This document shows, piece after piece, positions 44,080-52,456 of a stretch of DNA of 64,000 bases (position 1 is its first letter; every line of letters starts with the position of its first letter). Under the pieces are notes generated by a model that was not told where the DNA came from, searched no databases, and saw nothing but the letters and a program-made list of their open reading frames with translations. Source of the stretch: Acidimicrobiales bacterium (GTDB taxonomy: Bacteria > Actinomycetota > Acidimicrobiia > Acidimicrobiales > JAVJTC01); assembly GCA_040219085.1 (NCBI GenBank), contig JAVJTC010000029.1, positions 1 through 64,000 of the forward strand, read 5' to 3'. Both the position numbers and the translations under genes were made by a program.

Positions 44080-44382
44080 TCAGACGTCGATGTCGAGGAT
44101 CAGGTTCTGCATGGACTTGCCGTGCGGGTCGGCGCGCAGACTGATGGACACGCCACCGTCGAGAGCGCCGTACATCACGAAGTTCAACCCGCACGTTCCC
44201 GGGAGTTCGTAGCGAACGATGTCACCGGTGACGAGCGCCCCGTACTTCTCCCGGACCACATCGACGGTCAGCGCCGCTCGCAGTCGGTCGTAGTCGGCAT
44301 CGTCGTAGGGGAAGACGCACACGTTGGAGATGTCGCCCTTGTCCCCCGAACGGCTGTACGCGATCTCACGGAGCTTGGTCAT
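44080..44382 (-). CDS. AtuA C-terminal-like ferredoxin-fold protein
   Basis: 100 residues starting MTKLREIAYSRSGDKGD. The SRSGDKGD and FVMYGALDGG wording matches the small C-terminal domain of acyclic terpene utilisation AtuA-type proteins. Here it is a separate gene whose ATG overlaps the stop of the DUF1446 gene (ATGA), so the two polypeptides are made together and probably interact. Function unknown. Confidence 0.8.
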   Translation of the reverse strand: MTKLREIAYSRSGDKGDISNVCVFPYDDADYDRLRAALTVDVVREKYGALVTGDIVRYELPGTCGLNFVMYGALDGGVSISLRADPHGKSMQNLILDIDV

Positions 44383-45704
44383 GCCTCGATCACCTCGGTA
44401 CGGAGCTTGACATCATCTCGCGGCAGGAAGGCAGGCGTCACGCCGATCGCAGGCACGGTCCGGGTGAAGATGCCCCCTGCGCCGTTCGGTCCCATCCAGA
44501 GATGGTCGGCCTCCGCCGCGACGGCGTCGGCGGTCACCTTGTCGTGCGTACGGGCGGCGATGCGAAGACGAACCTCGACCGGCTCGCCGCCGGACATGCG
44601 GTCACCGAACAGCGAGTCCACGCCGATCAGGTCGGTGCGCAGGTCGTCGATCCCGGCCGCGAGGCTCTCGAGCCGGACACGGACCAGATCGGCTGCGGAT
44701 CGGGCCCGTTCGATACAGCCGGGGCCGCCGAAGCTCGACTCGCTGATGACCTTGAACCCGAGGTCCACGCCGACGAGCACCTTCAACGTGTCCGGCCGGG
44801 GGTTGCCCGTGGCGCCCGAGACCCGCACTCGGTCGGGGCCGACCTGCTCGAGGGTGACCTGGGAGAAGTCGGCGCTGATGTCGGGAGTGAGGTAGGCAGC
44901 CGGGTCGTGGACCTCGTAGGCGAGCTGGGTCCGCTGGGTCCCGATGTCGACGGCACCGCCTGTCCCGTCGAGCTTGGTGATCACGGCCTCGCGTTCGTCG
45001 ACGACCGCCATCGGGAACCCGAGGCGGGTGAGGTCGAGCTCGCGGTAGGGCGGATCGGTGTAGTTGCCGCCCGTCGAGTGTGTGCCGCACTCGAGGAGGT
45101 GGGCGACGACGGTGGCCCGGGCCACACGGTCCCAGTCGTCGAGAGCCCAGCCGAGCTTCCAGCAGATCGGGGCGACGAACAGCGACGGGTCCGCGATGCG
45201 ACCCCCTAGGACGAACCTGGCCCCCTCCTCGAGGAGGTCGACGATGGGCTCCGCACCGATGTAGGCGTTGGCCGAGACGATCTTGTCCCGGATCGCCCTG
45301 GCAGACGTCCCGAGCTCGTCGAGCTCGAGGTCCTGGTCGAGAACGTGATCCAGTACGTCGTCGCCGTACACGACCCCGATCCGGATGCCCTCGAGGCCCG
45401 CCTTCCGGAGGCCGGCCGCCACGTCGTCGGCCGCGGCGGCGGGGTTGGCCGCGCCGAAGTTGCCGATCATCGTCCCACCTCGCGCCAGGAAGGGAGCGAA
45501 GGCCTCGGTGATCTCGGGGAGGAACGGGTCCTGACCAGTGGTCTCGTCGTTCAGGCGGCGGATCTGCGCCAGGGCGAGAGTCCGCTCCGCGAGGCGGTCG
45601 AAACACATGAAGTCGACCAGTCCACTGTCGGCCAACTCGACGGCCCAGTCGAGGCGGTCCGTGGCATAGGCCGATCCACAACCGATGGCGATGCTTTGCG
45701 ACAT
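44379..45704 (-). CDS. AtuA/DUF1446 family protein
   Basis: A 441-residue protein with the DUF1446 pattern: IAIGCGSAYATDRLDWAVELADSG..., TMIGNFGAANP, GGRIADPSL and LECGTHSTGGNYTDPP. In Pseudomonas atuA belongs to citronellol/geraniol degradation, but its reaction is not established. ATG 45704 has GGGGGAGAGG upstream; a frame open to 45761 adds noncoding-like residues. It heads an operon with the AtuA C-terminal-like and phytanoyl dioxygenase genes and diverges from an LLM oxidoreductase. Confidence 0.87.
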   Translation of the reverse strand: MSQSIAIGCGSAYATDRLDWAVELADSGLVDFMCFDRLAERTLALAQIRRLNDETTGQDPFLPEITEAFAPFLARGGTMIGNFGAANPAAAADDVAAGLRKAGLEGIRIGVVYGDDVLDHVLDQDLELDELGTSARAIRDKIVSANAYIGAEPIVDLLEEGARFVLGGRIADPSLFVAPICWKLGWALDDWDRVARATVVAHLLECGTHSTGGNYTDPPYRELDLTRLGFPMAVVDEREAVITKLDGTGGAVDIGTQRTQLAYEVHDPAAYLTPDISADFSQVTLEQVGPDRVRVSGATGNPRPDTLKVLVGVDLGFKVISESSFGGPGCIERARSAADLVRVRLESLAAGIDDLRTDLIGVDSLFGDRMSGGEPVEVRLRIAARTHDKVTADAVAAEADHLWMGPNGAGGIFTRTVPAIGVTPAFLPRDDVKLRTEVIEA

Positions 45705-45737
45705 CCTCTCCCCCCGTAAGCCGTGATGTGTCGCGAT

Positions 45738-45749
45738 ATTGTAGCGAAT
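45738..45749. promoter_or_regulatory. ATT-N6-AAT motif and GCGAA dyad between divergent genes
   Basis: ATTGTAGCGAAT gives TACAAT on the minus strand, a good -10 for the AtuA-type gene. The overlapping dyad GCGAA-TGT-TTCGC (45744-45756) could be an operator for both genes. Confidence 0.45.
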
Positions 45750-45783
45750 GTTTCGCATCAATTGCCGACCGGAGGGATCTTCG

Positions 45784-46794
45784 ATGAGCGACGGGAACGG
45801 CCCGGGACTGGGGCTGCTGCTGACATCGGTTCATGACCGCTCGGTTCCGATCGAAGACCAGATCGCCGAGCATCACGAACTGATCGGTCTCGCCACCGAC
45901 ATCGGCTTCGGCCTGGTCTGCGCCGGCCAGCACTTCGCCGCACCGGCGCTGCGCTACATCCAACCCATCCCGTGGCTCGCTTCGCTGGCGACGATGTTTC
46001 CGACGCTGCGGGTGGCCACCGGGATCCTGCTGCTGCCGCTGCACCATCCACTCGCCGTCGCCGAGGAGGTCGCCACCCTCGACGGCATCAGTGGGGGGCG
46101 GGCGATCCTCGGTGTGGGCATCGGCTACGCACCGAAGGAGTTCGACGCCTTCGGTATCGACCGGAGCCGCCGCACGGACCGTTTCGAGGAGTCCATATCG
46201 GTCATCCGTGCCCTGTGGTCAGGCCAGCCCGTCACGCACCATGGGGAGTTCTTCCAACTCGATGAGGTCGAGACGTCAGTCCTCCCCGTCCAGGACTCCC
46301 TGCCGATCTGGATCGGCGCCCAGGCGGAGGCCTCGGTGCGGCGCGCCGGGCGACTCGCCGACGCGTGGTACGTGCCCCCTTTCCCGACGCACCGGGAGCT
46401 CTTCGACCTCTACGAGATGTACCTGGAGGAACGCGCCGCCCGCGGATTGTCAGGGCGATCCCCGATCCCCGTCCGGCGTGAGCTGTACCTCGCGGATTCG
46501 ATGGCCGAGGCCCGTGAACTCGTCGCCGTCGGCGCGGCGTCGCGCTACGGGACCTATTCGTCGTGGGGGCTCGACCTCGATGATGGTCTCGGGGGCGACT
46601 CCTGGCTCGACACGCGTTTCGTGCTCGGCGACGGCCCTGCGGTCGTGGACCAGCTCGGTGAGATCGCGTCACGGGTGCCGATGTCGGACTTCGTCCTCAA
46701 GGTCCAGTGGCCCGGCCAGTCCCATGCGGACGCGATGGCGCTGCTCGAGCGCTTCGGCGCCGAGGTCGCCGGACCGCTCGGCTGGGGCCGCTGA
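45784..46794 (+). CDS. LLM class flavin- or F420-dependent oxidoreductase
   Basis: A 336-residue luciferase-like monooxygenase. GFGLVCAGQHF, RVATGILLLPLHHPL, GISGGRAILGVGIGY and DRFEESISVIRALWSG are class motifs. The HHPL context resembles bacterial luciferase alpha-type and limonene-type monooxygenases. ATG 45784 has GGAGGG 7 bases upstream; an ATG at 45748 lies inside the promoter dyad and is less likely. Divergent from the AtuA operon, it may act on the same substrate. Confidence 0.87.
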   Translation: MSDGNGPGLGLLLTSVHDRSVPIEDQIAEHHELIGLATDIGFGLVCAGQHFAAPALRYIQPIPWLASLATMFPTLRVATGILLLPLHHPLAVAEEVATLDGISGGRAILGVGIGYAPKEFDAFGIDRSRRTDRFEESISVIRALWSGQPVTHHGEFFQLDEVETSVLPVQDSLPIWIGAQAEASVRRAGRLADAWYVPPFPTHRELFDLYEMYLEERAARGLSGRSPIPVRRELYLADSMAEARELVAVGAASRYGTYSSWGLDLDDGLGGDSWLDTRFVLGDGPAVVDQLGEIASRVPMSDFVLKVQWPGQSHADAMALLERFGAEVAGPLGWGR

Positions 46795-46880
46795 CCACGC
46801 CGGGCCCACTCGCCCCGCGCGGACGGCGCCGATCCGTCCTTGGACCGGTGAGATAGCTCGAGCGGCTAGGCACATGCCTC

Positions 46881-46900
46881 GCGCCAGTGTCATAGCGAAA
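46881..46900 (-). repeat. Inverted partial copy of the TTTCGCTATGAC repeat
   Basis: Read on the minus strand it is TTTCGCTATGACACTGGCGC, matching the first 20 bases of the two plus-strand copies with one or two differences. Confidence 0.7.
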
Positions 46901-46975
46901 ATCCCCTTCCGTGCTTCGTCGCAGCAGGGGCCCCCGGTGAGGGCGTCCGGATGCGAACCACCCGTCCGCCGCGAC

Positions 46976-47032
46976 TTTCGCTATGACGTTGGCGCGGCAC
47001 AGGCCTGCGAACCCGACGCGAAGCGCCAGCGC
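46976..47032 (+). repeat. Direct repeat copy A (57 bases)
   Basis: Starts TTTCGCTATGAC and ends AAGCGCCAGCGC. An internal TGGCGC ... GCGCCA inverted repeat could form a hairpin with a loop of about 28 bases. Confidence 0.85.
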
Positions 47033-47036
47033 ACTG

Positions 47037-47093
47037 TTTCGCTATGACATTGGCGCGGCCCAAGCCTGCGAACCCGACGCGAAGCGCCAGCGC
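47037..47093 (+). repeat. Direct repeat copy B (57 bases)
   Basis: Matches copy A at 54 of 57 positions with a period of 61 bases. It ends 6 bases before the stop codon of the molybdenum hydroxylase gene. Confidence 0.85.
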
Positions 47094-47099
47094 CGAGAC

Positions 47100-49421
47100 T
47101 CAGGCGCCACCGGCGCTGTCGATCGCCGCCAGAACCTCCGAGGGGCCCATCGGGAGGCGGTCGATGTGGGCGCCGAGGGGGGCGATCGCGTCGTTGACGG
47201 CGTTGGCGACGCAGGCGATCGCACCGATCGTCCCGCCCTCACCGACGCCCTTGAAGCCGCCCTCTGACGCCGACGGGGACTCGATGTGGCCGATCTCGAT
47301 CTCGGGCATCTCGGCTGCACCCGGCAGGACGTAGTCGAGGAAGGTGGACGCGAGCGGGTTCCCGTCCGGGTCGTAGGCCATGTTCTCGTACAGCGCGGTG
47401 CCGATCCCCTGGACCACACCACCGACGATCTGACCCTCGACCACGGTCGGGTTGATCATCGGGCCGCAGTCCTCGCTGACCACGTAGCGGTCGAAGGTGA
47501 CCATCCCCGTCGCCGCGTCCACCTCGACCGTGCACATGTGACACGAGTTCGACAGCGTGAAGAGGCTGGGTGGCCGGTAGCGGTGGACGGCCTCCAGGCC
47601 GGGCTCGACGCCGGGTGGCAGACGGTCCGGAGCCAGGTAGGCGGCGGCGGCGATCTCGGCGAAACCGACCGACCGTGACGGCGTGCCGGCCACGAACGCC
47701 TCACTGCCGACGATCTCGATGTCGTCGGGCGACGCTTCGAGCAGGTGGGCAGCGATCTCCGCCACCTTCTCGCGAAGACGCTTGGATGCGCCGATGGCCG
47801 CTCCGCCGAAGATCACTGCGGTGCGACTCCCCGCTGTGCCCGACCCGTGCGGCGTGGCCGTGGTGTCGTGCTGGGAGTAGGTGACGTCGTCGATGTCGCA
47901 CCCGAGGTACTCGGCGACCAACTGGCGCATCGTCGTGGCGGTGTTCTGACCGTGGTCCCCGGATCCCATCATGATCCGGACCTTGCCGGCGGCGTCGATG
48001 CGGATGTTGGCCTGCTCTGTGGCCAGCGCACCGAAGGCGATACCCGACGGCTCGATGTACGCGCTGATACCCAGCCCCAGGTGGCGCCCTTCCGAGAGGG
48101 CCGCAGCCTGTCGGACACGGAAGCCGTCGTAGTCCATCATCTCGGCCGCCTGGTCGAGCACCTCGGTGAGCGACACCCGGTCGATCGGCACACCACCGGG
48201 CATCGAGAACGGGAACTCGGCTGCGGTGACCGTGTTGCGACGCCGGAACTCGAGAGGGTCCATACCGATCGCCCGCGCGACGCGGTCGACCATCTGCTCG
48301 CGGGCGGTGGTCTCCATCAGCCACGGCCCGCGGTAGGCCGCCCGACCGACGGTGTTCGTATAGGCCGACGTCGACGAGAAGCCGAGATGGCCGATCCGAT
48401 AGGGGCCGGTGATGAAGTTGGACATCGAACCCGACGCGCTCGCGTGACTGTTGATGGCGTAGGCCCCGACGTCCTCGACATGCCGGGCCTTCATCGCCAC
48501 CATCGCGCCGTCATCGTCGACGGCGACCTCGAGGTCCACGATCTCGTTGCGGGCCTGGTTCGCCGCGATCAGGTTCTCGCGCCGGTCCTCGATCCACTTC
48601 ACCGGACGGCCGAGAAGCTTGGCCGCAACGGCGACGCACGTCTCGTCGCGCGAGACGAACACCTTCTGGCCGAACCCTCCACCGACCTGGTCGGTGAGAA
48701 CCCGGACCCGGTGATGGTCTATGCCGAGCACCCGGGCGAAGTGGGCGTGGTACTCGTGGGGATTCTGAGACGACACGTGGGCCGTGAACTCGCCCGTGCC
48801 CGGCTCCCACGATGCGACGAGGCCGCGCGGTTCCATCGGCACGTTCGTTCCGCGGGACTGCGCGAAGCGACCCGTGACCACCTGCGCCGCGCCGGCGAAC
48901 GCGGCGTCAACGTCCGGGCCGCCGGTGTCGGGCATCGCCTGGGCGACATTCGTTCCCTTCTCGGGGTGGACCAGGTTCTCGGTGTCGGTCAGGGCCGCAA
49001 CCGGATCGACGACTGCGGGCAGGGCCGCGACCTCGACGACGACCATCTCGGCGGCGTCCTCGGCGACGGCGCGACTCTCGGCGACCACGACCGCCACCGG
49101 TTCGCCGACGAAACGCACGTCGCCTTCGGCCAGCGCCCGCATCGGCGGCATGGGCGCGTTCGGCCCCATCAGCGTGGAGTGGATCGGCCCACAGACCGTG
49201 TTCAGGTCTGCGGCCAGGTACACCGCGAACACCCCGGGGACCGCCTGCGCGTCCTCGACGTCGATCGCCGTGATGGTCCCGCGCGCCACGTCGCTGCGGA
49301 CGAATGCGGCGTGGGCCATCCCCGCGACGGTCACGTCGTCGACGTAGCGGCCATGACCCGTCACGAGCGGGCGGTGTTCGCGTCGGGCAACCGACTGCCC
49401 GACGTAGCGTCCGGCGGTCAT
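47100..49421 (-). CDS. Molybdenum hydroxylase large (molybdopterin-binding) subunit
   Basis: A 773-residue xanthine dehydrogenase/CoxL-type subunit. VGQSVARREHRPLVTGHGRYVDD opens it; GGGFGQK, AYRGPW, SGDHGQNTATT, TPHGSGTAGSRT and the catalytic Glu in KGVGEGGTIGA follow. The active-site loop reads AYRGPW rather than AYRCSFR, so it is not a form I CO dehydrogenase; the substrate, an aromatic, heterocyclic or acyl compound, is unknown. ATG overlaps the small-subunit stop (ATGA). It is the last gene of the long operon. Confidence 0.92.
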   Translation of the reverse strand: MTAGRYVGQSVARREHRPLVTGHGRYVDDVTVAGMAHAAFVRSDVARGTITAIDVEDAQAVPGVFAVYLAADLNTVCGPIHSTLMGPNAPMPPMRALAEGDVRFVGEPVAVVVAESRAVAEDAAEMVVVEVAALPAVVDPVAALTDTENLVHPEKGTNVAQAMPDTGGPDVDAAFAGAAQVVTGRFAQSRGTNVPMEPRGLVASWEPGTGEFTAHVSSQNPHEYHAHFARVLGIDHHRVRVLTDQVGGGFGQKVFVSRDETCVAVAAKLLGRPVKWIEDRRENLIAANQARNEIVDLEVAVDDDGAMVAMKARHVEDVGAYAINSHASASGSMSNFITGPYRIGHLGFSSTSAYTNTVGRAAYRGPWLMETTAREQMVDRVARAIGMDPLEFRRRNTVTAAEFPFSMPGGVPIDRVSLTEVLDQAAEMMDYDGFRVRQAAALSEGRHLGLGISAYIEPSGIAFGALATEQANIRIDAAGKVRIMMGSGDHGQNTATTMRQLVAEYLGCDIDDVTYSQHDTTATPHGSGTAGSRTAVIFGGAAIGASKRLREKVAEIAAHLLEASPDDIEIVGSEAFVAGTPSRSVGFAEIAAAAYLAPDRLPPGVEPGLEAVHRYRPPSLFTLSNSCHMCTVEVDAATGMVTFDRYVVSEDCGPMINPTVVEGQIVGGVVQGIGTALYENMAYDPDGNPLASTFLDYVLPGAAEMPEIEIGHIESPSASEGGFKGVGEGGTIGAIACVANAVNDAIAPLGAHIDRLPMGPSEVLAAIDSAGGA

Positions 49422-49912
49422 GACGCACCCCCTTGGGCCTCGGCGAGTTCGGCGGCCGCCTGGCGCACCGCCGCGTAGATTCCGCCGTAGCCGGTACACC
49501 GACACAGGTTGCCCGACAGGGCCTCACGTATCTCCCGGTCGTCTGGTTCGGGGTTGTCACGCAGGAAGGCCGTGACCGAGACCACGAAGCCCGGCGTGCA
49601 GAACCCGCACTGGAGGCCGTAGCAGTCCTCGAACGCGCGCTGGACAGCCGTGGGCTCGCCAGGGGCCTCCGCGAGACCCTCGACGGTGGTGATCTCCGCG
49701 CCCTGCGCCTGGACCGCGAAGACGAGACAGGACCGCTGCGCAGCGCCGTCGACCAACACGGTGCACGCGCCGCAGGCGCCGTGTTCACACGCGAGATGGG
49801 TACCGGTGAGGCCGCACTCGCTCCGTAGGTAGTCGGCCAGGGTCAGCCGCGGCTCGATCGTCGCCGCCCTGTCCTCGCCGTTGACGGTCATCGTCACCGG
49901 GATCTCGTTCAC
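49418..49912 (-). CDS. Molybdenum hydroxylase small [2Fe-2S] subunit
   Basis: 164 residues with two [2Fe-2S] clusters: the plant-type CEHGACGACTV...C set in the N-terminal half and CGFCTPGF...CRCTGY in the C-terminal half, as in CoxS/XdhC-type subunits. It transfers electrons from the Mo site to FAD. Start GTG overlaps the medium-subunit stop, and its stop overlaps the large-subunit ATG. Confidence 0.94.
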   Translation of the reverse strand: MNEIPVTMTVNGEDRAATIEPRLTLADYLRSECGLTGTHLACEHGACGACTVLVDGAAQRSCLVFAVQAQGAEITTVEGLAEAPGEPTAVQRAFEDCYGLQCGFCTPGFVVSVTAFLRDNPEPDDREIREALSGNLCRCTGYGGIYAAVRQAAAELAEAQGGAS

Positions 49913-50784
49913 GACCGGCCCCCTCTCGCCTCGTCACGTGCCGTGCCCAGCGCCCGCGCGACGATCGCCGCACCGGCCCTTCGCCGGTAGTCACCACTCG
50001 CGTGGACGTCGTCGTTGGGGTCGACCCCGGACAGGGCGAGTCGGCCGATCTCGCCGAGGTCGGCGTCGGGGCCCGTGCCTACGAGCGCCTCCTCGGCTGA
50101 CGCGGCCCGGACCGGCGTGGGCCCCACCCCGAACAGCGCGATCGCCGCGTCGGTGACAACCCCTCCCCCGTCGACACTCACGGCACACGCGGTGCCGACG
50201 AGAGCGAAGTCCCCGTGGCGTCGGGCCACCTCGGAGACAGCGAAGCCCTGCAACTCGCTCCGTACGGGGAATCGCACGGCCGTCAGGATCTCGTTGTCCG
50301 CGAGAGAGGTCGTCCACATGGAGGTGAAGAAGTCGGCCGCGCGAACCTCACGGGCACCCTCCGGCCCGCCGACCTCCATGACGGCGTCGAGCGCCATAGC
50401 CACGGCTGGGAGCTCCGCAGCCGGGTCGGCGTGGGCGATCGACCCGCCGACCGTGCCCCGGTTGCGGATCTGGAAGTGACCGATGTGAGGCGCAGCGGCG
50501 GCAACGAGAGGAACCCGGTCGGCGATCATCGGGTCATGTTCGACGGCGGACTGGGTGGTCATCGCCCCGACCCTCACGTGGCCGTTCGCGGCTTCAACCC
50601 CTCGAAGGCCGTCGACCCGGTTCAGATCGACGAGGTGCCCGTAGCGCCCGAGGCGCAGGGCCATGATCGGAACGAGGCTCTGTCCGCCGGCGAGCACTTT
50701 GGCCTCGTCGCCGTGCTCGGTGAGCAGATCGACCGCCTCGGCGACCGTGCTCGGCGCGTGGTACCGAAACGGTGCAGCCTTCAC
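49909..50784 (-). CDS. Molybdenum hydroxylase FAD-binding subunit
   Basis: A 291-residue CoxM-type subunit. AGGQSLVPIM and TVGGSIAHADPAAELP are the two FAD-binding motifs. GTG 50784 overlaps the preceding PPOX gene stop (GTGA). Gene order medium-small-large is the usual one for this enzyme class. Confidence 0.93.
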   Translation of the reverse strand: MKAAPFRYHAPSTVAEAVDLLTEHGDEAKVLAGGQSLVPIMALRLGRYGHLVDLNRVDGLRGVEAANGHVRVGAMTTQSAVEHDPMIADRVPLVAAAAPHIGHFQIRNRGTVGGSIAHADPAAELPAVAMALDAVMEVGGPEGAREVRAADFFTSMWTTSLADNEILTAVRFPVRSELQGFAVSEVARRHGDFALVGTACAVSVDGGGVVTDAAIALFGVGPTPVRAASAEEALVGTGPDADLGEIGRLALSGVDPNDDVHASGDYRRRAGAAIVARALGTARDEARGGRS

Positions 50785-51302
50785 GAACCCTCCGGCGGCG
50801 GCGTGGCCGCGGCCATCAGGTCACCGTCGTAGCGGATGTCGGACTCCGGGACGAACTCGATGATCACCCGCTCGGGGGTGTCGAGGAACTCGACGAACTG
50901 GTTCATCTTCGCCTGACCCCGCTCGCCGTGGAGGCGCTCGGCAAAGGCCGGGTAGAACCACCCCTTGATGTCGGCGTCGTCGTCGTGGATGATGACCCGC
51001 CCCTTGTAGGTGATCGTCTTCTTGGGACCCATGTCCGTCCCGACCGAGGTGATGACGAGGCTCGAACGCGGATCCCGCTTGAGGGCGGGAACCCTCTTGC
51101 GGGACCTGGTGGCACTCAGCCAGAAATGGCCGTCGCGCTCGAGATAGCTCATGATGACCGCCAGCGGATGACCCTCGCGGTTGTTCCAGGTCAGAGTGCA
51201 CTCGGTCTGCTTGGCGATCATCTCACGCTCACGCTCGGGCGACAGCGTGTAGATGCTGACGTCGTCGTAGTTCTGCGCGTAGCCGGTCTCGGTCTCGGAC
51301 AC
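50781..51302 (-). CDS. Pyridoxamine 5'-phosphate oxidase-fold (FMN/F420) protein
   Basis: 173 residues of a split-barrel flavoprotein: TLTWNNREGHPLAVIMSY, GHFWLSATRSRKRVPALKRDPRSSLVI and YKGRVIIHDD. Actinobacterial members often use F420 or FMN to reduce small molecules. GTG 51302 has AGAGGAG 6 bases upstream. Its place between the acyl-CoA dehydrogenase and the Mo hydroxylase suggests a redox step in the same pathway. Confidence 0.82.
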   Translation of the reverse strand: MSETETGYAQNYDDVSIYTLSPEREREMIAKQTECTLTWNNREGHPLAVIMSYLERDGHFWLSATRSRKRVPALKRDPRSSLVITSVGTDMGPKKTITYKGRVIIHDDDADIKGWFYPAFAERLHGERGQAKMNQFVEFLDTPERVIIEFVPESDIRYDGDLMAAATPPPEGS

Positions 51303-51313
51303 GGCGGCTCCTC

Positions 51314-52456
51314 TCAGTTCGGTTCGCGGGGCAGGCCGAGCAGGCGCTCACCGATGATGTTGCGCTGGATCTCGGCGGTGCCGCCGTAGATGGACGACGC
51401 CCGGGAGTACAAGAAGCCGTCCGTCCAGGGGTGCATCCCCCCTGACCATGCCACACCGGCCGGACCCAGGACCTTCTGGGCCACTGCGTGAACGGACTGG
51501 TCCGCCTTCGTCAGCAGCGCCTTGGTCATCGCTGCGGCCGGCCCCATGGACTCGCCTGATGCGAGCGCATCCACGACCCTGTCGATTTGGCGGTCGAGAA
51601 CGTGCAGGTCGATCGCGGCCAGGGTGATCTCGTCACGCGTGAGCGGGTCCACGCCGCGCTCACGGGCGGCCGCATAGACCCCTTCGAGGGTGGCCCGCAC
51701 GACGCTCGCGCGACGGACCGCGTAGGGCCCGCGCTCGCCGGCGAGCATCTCCATGGCGACACCCCAGCCGTCCGCCTCGCCTCCGACCATGTCCGCGTCG
51801 GGGATCCTCACGTCGGACAGGAACACCTCGGCGAACTCCGCCTCACCCGTCATCGTGCGCAGCGGACGCACCTCCACGCCCGGCGTGTCCACGTCCATGA
51901 CGAACGCGGCGATGCCCCTGTGCCGGCTCTCGGCGGTCCCGGTCCGCGCGAGCAGCAGCGCCTTGTGGGAGTACTGCCCCCAGGTCGACCAGACCTTCTG
52001 ACCGTTCACGACCCAGTCGTCGCCGTCGCGCACGGCCCGCGTCGCCAACGATGCCAGATCCGATCCGGCGTCGGGCTCGCTGAACAGCTGACACCAGACC
52101 TCATCGGCCCCCGGCATCGCAGGGAGCCATCTGTCGAGTTGTTCCTCCGATGCGAAACGGAACAGCGCAGGGGCCACAACCTCCAGGGCGATGAAGTTGA
52201 TCGTCTCGGGCGCCCCGCCCAGGCCGAGCTCCTCGGACACGATCGCCGCTTCGACCGGGCCGAGTCCCCGGCCTCCGTAGCGCTCGGGCCACGAGACGAC
52301 GGCGAGGCCGGCGGCGTGGAGCTTCTGTTCGTACGCGACGAGCGCCGCGAAGCGTTCATCGAGGTCCTCGGAGGCGACGACGGGTTCGATGCCGGCGAGA
52401 AACGCTCGCGTCTCGTCCACGAGCGCCCGCTGTTCGTCCGTGACGGCGCGACTCAC
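51314..52456 (-). CDS. Acyl-CoA dehydrogenase
   Basis: A 380-residue ACAD. WPERYGGRGLGPVEAAIVSEELG, CQLFSEPDAGSDLASL, WVVNGQKVWSTWG and the C-terminal YGGTAEIQRNIIGERLLGLPRE are class motifs. The Glu base lies in the YGGTAE region typical of short/branched-chain and steroid-type enzymes. The GTG start overlaps the CoA-transferase stop by one base (TAGTG). Confidence 0.92.
   Translation of the reverse strand: MSRAVTDEQRALVDETRAFLAGIEPVVASEDLDERFAALVAYEQKLHAAGLAVVSWPERYGGRGLGPVEAAIVSEELGLGGAPETINFIALEVVAPALFRFASEEQLDRWLPAMPGADEVWCQLFSEPDAGSDLASLATRAVRDGDDWVVNGQKVWSTWGQYSHKALLLARTGTAESRHRGIAAFVMDVDTPGVEVRPLRTMTGEAEFAEVFLSDVRIPDADMVGGEADGWGVAMEMLAGERGPYAVRRASVVRATLEGVYAAARERGVDPLTRDEITLAAIDLHVLDRQIDRVVDALASGESMGPAAAMTKALLTKADQSVHAVAQKVLGPAGVAWSGGMHPWTDGFLYSRASSIYGGTAEIQRNIIGERLLGLPREPN

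Larger units (their letters stand above)
46795..47099. other. 305-base convergent intergenic region with repeats
   Basis: No convincing gene. It lies between the stop codons of the LLM oxidoreductase and molybdenum hydroxylase genes and holds three copies of a repeat described separately. The rest (46795-46880) shows nothing recognisable. Confidence 0.6.

Noticed and set aside
46983-47267. Open frame through the repeats at 46976-47093
   Set aside because: It runs from repeat sequence into the antisense of the Mo hydroxylase gene and has no coding signature.
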